DNA of 11,865 nucleotides from Muribaculaceae bacterium. Lineage in GTDB: Bacteria > Bacteroidota > Bacteroidia > Bacteroidales > Muribaculaceae. The DNA lies in contig JAFYCU010000022.1 of the NCBI GenBank assembly GCA_017545095.1, forward strand, positions 1-11,865, read 5' to 3'. Positions within the stretch are counted from its first letter, which is position 1. Each line of letters begins with the position of its first letter. The position numbers and the translations under genes were made by a program. The notes under the pieces are model-generated. The model made no database searches, was not told where the DNA came from, and saw only the letters and a list, made by a program, of their open reading frames with translations. Shown in pieces: positions 6,797 to 11,865 of this stretch.

Positions 6797-7041
6797 ACAC
6801 TATCAAGAACCTCGTCGATACGGTTTTCGGCGAAATTTGGGCAGTCCAGAATGCCGTATTTGCGACAGAATTCATACACATTATTAAATATACGCTTCTT
6901 GTCGAGTTTAGATAACGCACCATCAGGGAGCGCAAAATTTACAAACTTACACCCCCACCCCACGTTGCCGAAACGGCAGGTGGACTGACATCGAAAAGCG
7001 CAGCCTCTTACCTCGTCAGCGCGTTGAGAGATAGATGCCAT
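6790..7041 (-). CDS. Small protein of unknown function downstream of the repressor
   Basis: This 83-aa frame begins 22 bases after the repressor stop on the same strand, with a weak AGG before the ATG. The second half (SKLDKKRIFNNVYEFCRKYG and DCPNFAENRIDEVLDSV) has a believable helical composition and codon use. The first half is rich in Cys, Gly and Arg and looks less natural. It may be a genuine small gene cotranscribed with the repressor, or the truncated remnant of a gene whose 5' part was replaced when the element inserted or was rearranged. I do not recognise a family. Confidence 0.45.
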   Translation of the reverse strand: MASISQRADEVRGCAFRCQSTCRFGNVGWGCKFVNFALPDGALSKLDKKRIFNNVYEFCRKYGILDCPNFAENRIDEVLDSVR

Positions 7042-7063
7042 AGCAGTGCCTGTTCTATGCGCT

Positions 7064-7549
7064 CTAACTCTCTTTTTTTATGCCGAGGGCGAGTTCTTTT
7101 TTCTCTACCTCTGCCTCACGCTTGACAAGCTCGATCTCTTTCTGCCATAACAGCCGTTCACGTTCTGCGAGTTCTGCTGCCTTGTCTTGCAGTTCTTGAA
7201 CCCTCGCCACCGTCTGTTGGAAAAGGTCGATTACTTGTTGTGACATGGCAATCATGCCGTTCATGTCAACTCGTTCATGGTGTACCGGCATTTCTTCTTG
7301 CGGGAGAAGAACAGGTCCCTCGCCTGTATAAAGGTAGGTCTTGTTAATTTGAGGAAAAGTCTTGCAGATGAGGTTCACTATTCCCGGGTTGAATTTCTTG
7401 GTTCTCCCTCGTTGGAGGTCGAAGATGCGCTGGTAATTGATACCGAGCTTGCCTGCGAATGTCGGGGCGTTCATTCCGACTGCGGCAAGCACTTCCGCAA
7501 TGATGACTTTTGCGTCAACATTGTTTTCCGCCTTTTCGTTATCTTTCAT
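7064..7549 (-). CDS. Phage repressor-like HTH protein with coiled-coil tail
   Basis: I choose the ATG at 7549 (161 aa, MKDNEKAENN), not the upstream ATG at 7600, because the extra residues (CASCTLCYC) come from the operator-like palindrome and are not protein-like. Residues about 14-77 form a Cro/CI-type (XRE) helix-turn-helix: VIIAEVLAAVGMNAPTFAGK, LGINYQRIFDLQRGR, then FPQINKTYLYTGEGP, a close of domain common in Bacteroidetes prophage repressors. Residues about 100-155 are a long heptad-like coiled coil (VQELQDKAAELAERERLLWQ), probably for dimerisation. There is no LexA-type S24 peptidase domain, so induction by RecA-driven self-cleavage is unlikely. It is divergent from the early operon starting at 7677-7691 and probably represses it and itself. 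Confidence 0.85.
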   Translation of the reverse strand: MKDNEKAENNVDAKVIIAEVLAAVGMNAPTFAGKLGINYQRIFDLQRGRTKKFNPGIVNLICKTFPQINKTYLYTGEGPVLLPQEEMPVHHERVDMNGMIAMSQQVIDLFQQTVARVQELQDKAAELAERERLLWQKEIELVKREAEVEKKELALGIKKES

Positions 7550-7581
7550 CTTTACAACTATTTGAATAATACAATAACATA

Positions 7582-7598
7582 GTGTGCATGAGGCACAC
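7582..7598. promoter_or_regulatory. Candidate operator: 6-base inverted repeat upstream of the repressor
   Basis: GTGTGC-atgag-GCACAC has perfect 6-base arms and a 17-base span, the size of a dimeric repressor site. It lies 33 bases upstream of the repressor start and between the repressor and the divergent early promoter, where autoregulation is expected. I saw no second copy in the window. Confidence 0.45.
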
Positions 7599-7652
7599 AA
7601 GAACTATTTTTGTTACTGCTGAAAATTTTTCTGCAAAAATGATTATATAAAA

Positions 7653-7684
7653 TTTGGTGGATATAGGAAATATGATTACCTTTG
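7653..7684 (+). promoter_or_regulatory. Early promoter 1 (Bacteroidetes consensus)
   Basis: TTTG at 7653-7656, a 20-base spacer, and TACCTTTG at 7677-7684 match the Bacteroidetes -33/-7 consensus (TTTG-N19-21-TAnnTTTG) in full. Transcription should start near 7691, about 80 bases before the leader ORF at 7772 and 170 before the first full gene at 7862. The spacer contains ATATAGGAAATAT, repeated at promoter 2. Confidence 0.8.
7661..7673 (+). repeat. 13-base element ATATAGGAAATAT, copy 1
   Basis: An identical 13-mer lies at 8345-8357. Here it sits in the promoter 1 spacer, just before the -7 box, where a bound protein would block RNA polymerase. The element is partly symmetric (ATAT at both ends). 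Confidence 0.6.
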
Positions 7685-7771
7685 CAGTCGAATAATAGCA
7701 ATAACAACAACAAAAGTAAGCAAAAGCTTGCGATTATGCAAATAAGATTGTAACAAAAAATCGTAAAAGAG

Positions 7772-7837
7772 ATGGAAAAATCCTACTATCAATCGTGCGT
7801 TAGCCAACCTGCGACTATCAAAGTCGCTGGCGGCTAA
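7772..7837 (+). CDS. 21-residue leader ORF overlapping a stem-loop
   Basis: ATG 7772 opens 21 codons (MEKSYYQSCVSQ, then PATIKVAGG) ending in TAA at 7835-7837. A purine-rich aaaagag just before the ATG is a fair ribosome site. The 3' half lies inside the stem-loop at 7797-7840, and the stop codon falls within the 3' arm. It is the first ORF after promoter 1 and ends 24 bases before the next gene. It could be a leader peptide that couples translation to hairpin formation, or a real small phage protein. Confidence 0.45.
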   Translation: MEKSYYQSCVSQPATIKVAGG

Positions 7838-7840
7838 CGC
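7797..7840 (+). promoter_or_regulatory. Stem-loop in the early leader, possible attenuator
   Basis: GCGTTAGCC (7797-7805) pairs with GGCTAACGC (7832-7840). An inner stem GCGAC (7811-7815) pairs with GTCGC (7823-7827). The outer stem is followed at once by tttatt, so it could act as a weak terminator or as a structure controlling translation of the gene at 7862. Confidence 0.5.
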
Positions 7841-7861
7841 TTTATTAACTGCAAATCAAAG

Positions 7862-8089
7862 ATGGAGACTATCGTAAGAAAACCAATTACGGCAGAATTG
7901 AAGTCGTTGAAAGTCGGTGCCTCGGCAACCTACCCCATTGAGCAGCGGAGTTCTGTTATCGCAGTCGTCAACAGATTGCGCAAAGAACTGATACGCGAGC
8001 AATGGGATGCGGAAATTTGCGATGACACTGAAAACTACAGCGTTATCGTCACTTGCACCTGCCGTGAAGCCGTAGAGCGCGATGACTAA
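7862..8089 (+). CDS. Small early protein of unknown function
   Basis: This is a 75-aa acidic-basic mixed protein (METIVRKPITAELKSLKVGA, later SSVIAVVNRLRKELIREQWD and SVIVTCTCREAVERDD). Predicted layout is a short beta segment, one long helix and a closing beta strand, which could suit a small nucleic-acid or protein-binding domain. It overlaps the next gene by 8 bases, so the two are coupled. It is the first full gene after promoter 1 in the phage-type operon. I recognise no family; the small size and position are typical of phage early genes. Confidence 0.75.
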   Translation: METIVRKPITAELKSLKVGASATYPIEQRSSVIAVVNRLRKELIREQWDAEICDDTENYSVIVTCTCREAVERDD

Positions 8090-8345
8090 AGAAAACCTCG
8101 AAAGTTACAAGTTCATGGCGTTATGTATGTGCGTCGATGATATGCACTGCTCTTATAAAAAAGCAGTGAAAATTGTCGGAGGCGAGAAACGTCTTAGCTG
8201 GTTAATGGACACAGGAAGGGTGAGATTTGACAAGCCCGTCGGAGCGAGGAATACGATGTGGCGTTTCAACCTCTCCGATATAATAAGGTATGTAAACCCG
8301 CGAATTGTGAAGCGATTTTCACAAGGATATTATCTGCAAAAATAA
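8082..8345 (+). CDS. Excisionase/MerR-like winged-helix small protein
   Basis: This 87-aa protein has CSYKKAVKIVGGEKRLSWLMDTGRVRF followed by MWRFNLSDIIRYV. That is a short helix-turn-helix with a following wing and a closing W-R-F-x-x-(S/A)-D-I motif, as in the small DNA-binding proteins of the excisionase and HTH_17 type. In those proteins the same turn reads L-G-x-x-R-(L)-x-x-(L)-(I/M)-x-x-G-(K/R)-(I/V). It follows the upstream gene with an 8-base overlap and ends just before promoter 2. A role as a directionality factor or early regulator is plausible but is inference from motif shape only. Confidence 0.65.
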   Translation: MTKENLESYKFMALCMCVDDMHCSYKKAVKIVGGEKRLSWLMDTGRVRFDKPVGARNTMWRFNLSDIIRYVNPRIVKRFSQGYYLQK

Positions 8346-8357
8346 TATAGGAAATAT
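8345..8357 (+). repeat. 13-base element ATATAGGAAATAT, copy 2
   Basis: This is identical to the element at 7661-7673. Here it abuts and overlaps the -33 box of promoter 2 by one base. Further shared pieces between the two promoter regions are GATTACCTTTG (7674-7684, 8378-8388) and TGCAAATAAGATT (7737-7749, 8392-8404). These suggest coordinated control by one regulator or duplication of a regulatory block. Confidence 0.6.
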
Positions 8358-8388
8358 TTGCAGGTTTGATTATTTTTGATTACCTTTG
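8357..8388 (+). promoter_or_regulatory. Early promoter 2 (Bacteroidetes consensus)
   Basis: TTTG at 8357-8360, a 20-base spacer, and TACCTTTG at 8381-8388 match the consensus fully. Transcription should begin near 8395, about 37 bases before the recombination operon that starts at 8432. It has the same -7 sequence as promoter 1. Confidence 0.8.
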
Positions 8389-8431
8389 TAGTGCAAATAA
8401 GATTTTATAAACCAATAAAATTTCTTACATC

Positions 8432-9379
8432 ATGAGTTTAATTAAGAAACCGAACGAGTTGAATGTACAGACTCGTATCAAGATGCTTATCTACGGACAA
8501 GCAGGTACTGGCAAGACAACTCTTGCCCTGAGTGCGCCCAATCCTCTACTTATTGACTTTGATGGTGGCGTGAACCGTGTGAACTACGCCCACCTCAAAG
8601 ACACCGTGCAGGTGTCGCAGTACGAGGACTTGCTGAATGTGTTGAACAATGAGGATTTGTCGGCATACGACACAATCATCATCGACACCGGCGGCAAGAT
8701 GCTCGACAGCATGGCAGCGTACATCATCAAAGGCGACAGCCGCCTCGGTCGCCGAAACGGAATGCTCACCCAGAACGGCTATGGTCAGCGCAAGGCTGAG
8801 TTCGCCGCCGTGGTGAAGCTCATCAACTCCAAGAACAAAGATGTGATCTTCATTGCGCACCGCCAGACTGTCAACGATGGCGATGACATCCGTTATGTGC
8901 CGTTGTTCGGCGGAAGTAACTACGACAGCCTTGTCACTGAGTTAGATTTGGTTGGCTATTTGGAAGCAAACGGTCGCCAACGTGTCATCACCTTTGACCC
9001 GACTTCACGCAGTGACGGCAAGAACACCTGCAACATGCCGTCAACGATGGAGGTACCGACAATCCTTGACGCTAACGGCAACGAGACAGCCCCTAACGAC
9101 TTCCTCACCGAGCAGGTCATCAAGCGTTACCGCCAACGACTGGTGGAGCGTAGCGAAGAGGGTGAGAGTTATAAGAAGCTCATGGCTGACTTGGAGAAAG
9201 CCATCGCCAAGGTCAAAGATGCCGACAGTGCAAATAAGTTCATCGAGAGTATTGACACCTATAAGCACATCGGAAACTCGAAGACGATGGCGGCGAAGAA
9301 GTTCATGGCTCGATGCACGGAATTAGGTTTGAAGTACGATAAAGAAACGAAGACCTACAATGCCCCTGCCGCAAGTTAA
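8432..9379 (+). CDS. Sak4-like phage RecA-fold ATPase (AAA_24-type), single-strand annealing/recombination protein
   Basis: This is a 315-aa protein with a RecA-type P-loop core. Walker A is GQAGTGKTT (22-30), preceded by the basic KPNELNVQTRIKMLIY lead that is typical of phage ATP-binding proteins of this family. A conserved LLIDFDGG lies at 39-46, Walker B is TIIID (81-85), and FIAHRQ (140-145) matches the sensor region. The C-terminal part (about 225-315) is helical and charged. Phage Sak4 proteins are distant RecA relatives that anneal single strands together with their own SSB, and an SSB gene lies two genes downstream. It has its own promoter and overlaps the nuclease gene by 20 bases, so the two are coupled. 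A general phage nucleotide-binding protein without annealing activity cannot be excluded by eye. Confidence 0.82.
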   Translation: MSLIKKPNELNVQTRIKMLIYGQAGTGKTTLALSAPNPLLIDFDGGVNRVNYAHLKDTVQVSQYEDLLNVLNNEDLSAYDTIIIDTGGKMLDSMAAYIIKGDSRLGRRNGMLTQNGYGQRKAEFAAVVKLINSKNKDVIFIAHRQTVNDGDDIRYVPLFGGSNYDSLVTELDLVGYLEANGRQRVITFDPTSRSDGKNTCNMPSTMEVPTILDANGNETAPNDFLTEQVIKRYRQRLVERSEEGESYKKLMADLEKAIAKVKDADSANKFIESIDTYKHIGNSKTMAAKKFMARCTELGLKYDKETKTYNAPAAS

Positions 9380-10103
9380 ATACCGCTTCTACGCCACACT
9401 GCTTGATAGCTATCAGAATTTTCTCGACACCCGCAAGAACTACGACAAGTTCTATGGTGGGTGTCGGGAGAATCCTCGATACACTGAGGACGAGTATGCC
9501 GACAAATGCTTCAATGATCTGATAGACCGCATCAACCGCGTTCCATTCGAAAGTGAAGCAGCAGACAAAGGCACTGCTTTCAACGAGATTGTGGACTGCC
9601 TGATAGCGGGAAAGAAGCAGAGCAATATGTTGGAGTTCTCGGAGGAAGATGACTACATCTTCTGCAAGTTCAAGCAATGGCAGTTTGCTTTCAAGAGAGC
9701 GTTGTGCGAGGAATTCGCAAAGTACTATGAGGGTGCCGTATCGCAGTTGCTCATCAAGGCTCCCATGGAAACCAAATACGGCGTTGTCGAATTGTACGGC
9801 TACATCGACGAACTGATGCCGTTCTCGGTACACGACATCAAGACCACGAAATACTACGAGGCGTCCAAGTTCAAAAACCACTGGCAGCACTACGTCTATC
9901 CGTATTGCTTGTGGTGGCGAAGCTGCAACGTGCAGTATTTCGAGTACAACATCACCGACTTCACCGATACATACACCGAGAGTTACGCTTACGTTCCGGA
10001 GCGTGACAATGCGATCCTGCAAGCCATGTGTGAGAACTTCATTGAGTTCTTGGAAGCGAACAGGAAGTTAATCACCGACAAGAAAATCTTCAACCAATTA
10101 TAA
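9360..10103 (+). CDS. PD-(D/E)XK (RecB/Cas4-like) nuclease, likely recombination exonuclease
   Basis: This 247-aa protein carries the PD-(D/E)XK motifs in order: a G-x-x-x-N helix motif at 71-75 (KGTAFNEIVDCLI), Asp150 in YGYIDEL, then Asp159-x-Lys161 in VHDIKTTK, and a Q/Y motif at 176-181 (WQHYVYPYC). That is the layout of RecB-family and phage lambda-exonuclease-like proteins. Its start lies 20 bases inside the ATPase gene, and it ends one base before the SSB start (TAA-T-ATG). Paired with the annealase-type ATPase it would supply resected single strands. The D-x-K spacing and the aspartate before it suit metal-dependent cutting, but whether it is an exo- or endonuclease cannot be told. 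Confidence 0.82.
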   Translation: MPLPQVKYRFYATLLDSYQNFLDTRKNYDKFYGGCRENPRYTEDEYADKCFNDLIDRINRVPFESEAADKGTAFNEIVDCLIAGKKQSNMLEFSEEDDYIFCKFKQWQFAFKRALCEEFAKYYEGAVSQLLIKAPMETKYGVVELYGYIDELMPFSVHDIKTTKYYEASKFKNHWQHYVYPYCLWWRSCNVQYFEYNITDFTDTYTESYAYVPERDNAILQAMCENFIEFLEANRKLITDKKIFNQL

Positions 10104-10104
10104 T

Positions 10105-10590
10105 ATGGCAATCAACAAAGTTATATTGCTCGGGAATGTGGGTCGTGCGCCAGAGATACGTCAAGGGAAAGACGGCTCTCCGTTCGCCACATTCTCGTTA
10201 GCAACAACTGATAAAGGTTATACCAGGCGTGACGGCACACAAGTACCAGAACGCACAGAATGGCACAACATCGTCGCCAATGGCTCTATTGTGCAAGTTA
10301 TCGAGCGTTATGTGACGCAGGGCATGAAGCTCTATATCGAGGGAAAACTGAGAACACGCAAGTATGTTGACCGCAACAACATCGAGCGCACAACCACCGA
10401 GGTTATGCTTGACCAGATGGAGTTGTGCGGAGGAAAGAGTGAAACCCAGTCTGCACCACAACAGCAAGGCGGCTATCAGCAAACCTACGGGCAGCAGCAA
10501 TATGGTCAGCAATACCAACAGGCGCAGTATCAGCAACCACAGTACCAACAACCACTGCCACAGCAGGCAGAAGAAGACCCCCCATTCTAA
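10105..10590 (+). CDS. ssb: Single-stranded DNA-binding protein
   Basis: This 161-aa protein has the classic SSB OB fold at residues 1-110 (NKVILLGNVGRAPEI, ATFSLATTDKGY, TEWHNIVANG, YVTQGMKLYIEGKLRTRKYV, TTEVMLDQMELCGG). A glutamine- and tyrosine-rich linker runs at about 118-150. The acidic tip EEDPPF recruits partner proteins in this family. It follows the nuclease by one base and precedes the four-cysteine gene by two. In phage systems the cognate SSB assists the Sak4-type annealase and loads mediator proteins such as NinB, both of which are here. The linker repeats (QQYQQ-type) are unusually Q-rich and were probably lengthened by slippage. Confidence 0.95.
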   Translation: MAINKVILLGNVGRAPEIRQGKDGSPFATFSLATTDKGYTRRDGTQVPERTEWHNIVANGSIVQVIERYVTQGMKLYIEGKLRTRKYVDRNNIERTTTEVMLDQMELCGGKSETQSAPQQQGGYQQTYGQQQYGQQYQQAQYQQPQYQQPLPQQAEEDPPF

Positions 10591-10592
10591 AT

Positions 10593-10853
10593 ATGGCGAA
10601 ACGTGTGGAATGCGGTAAGTGGCTCGTGATAGAGGCTACCGCGAGAGAAATGTATGTCGCTTTCGGATCACCCGGTGTTTGCGACTTCTGCGAGGCGAAG
10701 CCAGAGAAAGGCTACTACATCGCTGCGATAAACAAGTGGTATTGTCCGAAGTGCTTCGAGGAATTCATTAAAGATTCGAGGTACTATCCAGAAGACCGTC
10801 CAATTGAGGTACGCAACTTCCATTTGTACGGTATGAAGCTCGGTGTGTTATGA
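10593..10853 (+). CDS. Small four-cysteine (zinc-ribbon-like) protein of unknown function
   Basis: This is an 86-aa protein with two CXXC pairs, CDFC (about 30-33) and CPKC (about 51-54), spaced to bind one zinc ion as in small ribbon domains. The rest is VECGKWLVIEATAREMYVAF at the start and FHLYGMKLGVL at the end. It sits two bases after the SSB stop and overlaps the next gene by four bases (ATGA), so it is translationally coupled and likely helps the recombination set. I recognise no named family. A structural zinc protein in the nucleic-acid complex is the simplest reading. Confidence 0.78.
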   Translation: MAKRVECGKWLVIEATAREMYVAFGSPGVCDFCEAKPEKGYYIAAINKWYCPKCFEEFIKDSRYYPEDRPIEVRNFHLYGMKLGVL

Positions 10854-11296
10854 TAGTCCACATTCTGAAAGAGAACGGTGTCGTGACCGATGTCCGCAAC
10901 ATCAACGACCTATGCGCCTACATGCCGAATGGTGAGTACGTCCTTACCATCGAGACCAAGGCTCAGTGGGAGCGCAAAAGACCGAGGACTCTCAGTCAAA
11001 ACGCGCTGATGTGGGTGTGGTTTGAAGCTATCGCCAACCTATTCAACCAACAGTACGGCGATGACTATTGGAATGCCCAAAAGGTGCATGACTACTTCTG
11101 TGATATGTTCAAGAAGATTGAGGTCACACCCGACGGCAGACCATATAACGTGCCCGTAAGGACTTCCAAACTAAACAAGAAGCAGATGACGGAGTTTATG
11201 AACAAAATCCAAGGCTATATCGCCACCGAGCATGGAGCAAGCGTGCCATTGCCTGACGACGACAAATATGCCGACTTTGAAGCGATGTATCGATGA
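10850..11296 (+). CDS. NinB/Orf-like recombination mediator
   Basis: This 148-aa protein resembles the phage NinB (lambda Orf) family. KRPRTLSQNALMWVWFEAIA matches the R-(S/T)-L-x-Q-N-x-x-x-W motif. The later TSKLNKKQMTEFMNKIQGY and TEHGASVPLPDD matches the (T/S)-(S)-(K/R)-(L/M) helix, with E-F and (E)-x-G near the end. NinB proteins bind single-stranded DNA and SSB, and in lambda they substitute for RecFOR-type loading. The ATGA overlaps at both ends put it in the SSB-to-helicase transcript. The match is by recalled motifs, so the family call is good but not certain. Confidence 0.78.
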   Translation: MIVHILKENGVVTDVRNINDLCAYMPNGEYVLTIETKAQWERKRPRTLSQNALMWVWFEAIANLFNQQYGDDYWNAQKVHDYFCDMFKKIEVTPDGRPYNVPVRTSKLNKKQMTEFMNKIQGYIATEHGASVPLPDDDKYADFEAMYR

Positions 11297-11865
11297 AGTA
11301 CACCCTGCGCTCATATCAGCAGAAAGCGAGTGATGCCGCCGTGAGTTACTTTGCCAAGAATTATGGCAAGGTTATTCGCAACGGCATCATCGTGCTGCCT
11401 ACTGGTGCAGGCAAATCGCTTGTAGTCGCAGACATCGCTTCACGCATCGACGAGCCTTTGATTGTGCTGCAGCCCAGTAAGGAAATTTTAGAGCAGAACG
11501 TGGCAAAGTATGCCTCTTATGGTTACAACGACTATGGCGTATATTCCGCAAGCGTAGGAATGCGAGAAATCCGCCGTGTTACCTTTGCCACCATCGGCAG
11601 TATCATCAACCACCTCGAAGAGTTTAACGACTTTCACAAGATTATCGTTGATGAGTGCCACCTCGTCAAGCCGTATGGCGGTCAGTACAACAAGTTCTTT
11701 AAGGCAGCACCTCGCAAAGTAATTGGTCTTACCGCTACCCCCTATCGGCTCACATCGGTGCAGTTGCCACCAAAATTCGGCTATATACCGCAGTACGGCA
11801 GTATGCTTCAATTCCTCACGCGCTCACGACCGAGGGTGTTCAGCGATGTGCTGTACTATTGCCAA
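11293..11865 (+). CDS. SF2 DEAD/H-type helicase, N-terminal 191 residues (3' end outside window)
   Basis: The ATG overlaps the NinB-like stop by four bases (ATGA), and the frame is open to the edge. Residues show SF2 helicase motifs: a Q-like LRSYQQKA (5-12), Walker A PTGAGKS (36-42), Walker B DECH (120-123), and LTATP (146-150, motif III). This is the layout of phage and RecQ/UvsW-type or restriction-type SF2 enzymes that unwind or remodel DNA in an ATP-driven way. As the next gene after SSB, the mediator and the annealase-type ATPase, a role in replication or strand remodelling is likely. The substrate domain lies in the missing C-terminal half. Confidence 0.87.
   Translation, partial: MKYTLRSYQQKASDAAVSYFAKNYGKVIRNGIIVLPTGAGKSLVVADIASRIDEPLIVLQPSKEILEQNVAKYASYGYNDYGVYSASVGMREIRRVTFATIGSIINHLEEFNDFHKIIVDECHLVKPYGGQYNKFFKAAPRKVIGLTATPYRLTSVQLPPKFGYIPQYGSMLQFLTRSRPRVFSDVLYYCQ

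Noticed and set aside
6715..6915. Plus-strand 66-codon open frame
   Set aside because: It lies across the spacer and antisense to the minus-strand 83-codon frame, with no ribosome site and no recognisable domain.
7550..7600. Upstream extension of the repressor to ATG 7600
   Set aside because: The added residues come from the operator-like palindrome and are unlike the rest of the protein. The ATG at 7549 gives a normal repressor start.
9303..10022. Minus-strand open frame of 239 codons
   Set aside because: It is antisense to the nuclease gene, which has the PD-(D/E)XK motifs and fits the operon spacing. The antisense product shows no motif.
6790..11865. Plasmid or conjugative element instead of a prophage
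   Set aside because: No replication initiator, mobilisation or conjugation gene is visible. The divergent repressor with a Sak4/SSB/NinB-type set favours a phage. The call stays open, because no structural gene or integrase is in the window.

Overview
The window looks like a chromosomal segment from a Bacteroidales bacterium, most likely Prevotellaceae or a near relative. The signs are secreted proteins that combine dockerin repeats with SUMF1/FGE domains, AT-rich leaders with little Shine-Dalgarno sequence, and promoters that match the Bacteroidetes consensus TTTG-N19-21-TAnnTTTG. No rRNA, tRNA or marker gene is present, so the genus is inference.

Left part (1-4472, minus strand): two neighbouring secreted, dockerin-bearing proteins. 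The first is a large multidomain protein cut by the left edge: signal peptide, cohesin-like domain, four Ig-like Big_2 domains, dockerin pair and the start of a SUMF1 domain. Upstream of it is a compact paralogue with signal peptide, dockerin pair and a complete SUMF1 domain. The compact protein keeps only one of the two cysteines used by true formylglycine-generating enzymes. Upstream again lies a two-gene cassette with a 13-base overlap: a soluble 176-aa protein followed by a two-helix membrane protein, neither of recognised function.

Middle (4473-6789): an intergenic region of about 870 bases rich in inverted and short direct repeats, with a candidate minus-strand promoter and a short ORF of coding-like composition. 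It is followed by an exported TPR-transglutaminase-like protein on the plus strand, closed by a strong hairpin. A short spacer then leads into a different kind of DNA.

Right part (6790-11865): the early region of a prophage or prophage-like element. A minus-strand Cro/CI-type repressor with a coiled-coil tail, plus a small downstream gene, faces a plus-strand operon. Between them lie a palindromic operator candidate, a near-perfect Bacteroidetes promoter and a 21-codon leader ORF that overlaps a stem-loop. The plus-strand genes are two small early proteins (one excisionase/MerR-like), a second near-perfect promoter sharing a 13-base element with the first, and then a tightly coupled recombination and replication set: Sak4-like RecA-fold ATPase, PD-(D/E)XK nuclease, SSB, a small four-cysteine protein, a NinB/Orf-like recombination mediator, and an SF2 DEAD/H-type helicase cut by the right edge. 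The set reads as a homologous-recombination system that anneals or pairs SSB-coated single strands. The repressor and the repeated operator-like element probably control it. No integrase, structural gene or second attachment site is visible, so prophage and integrative element cannot be told apart with certainty.
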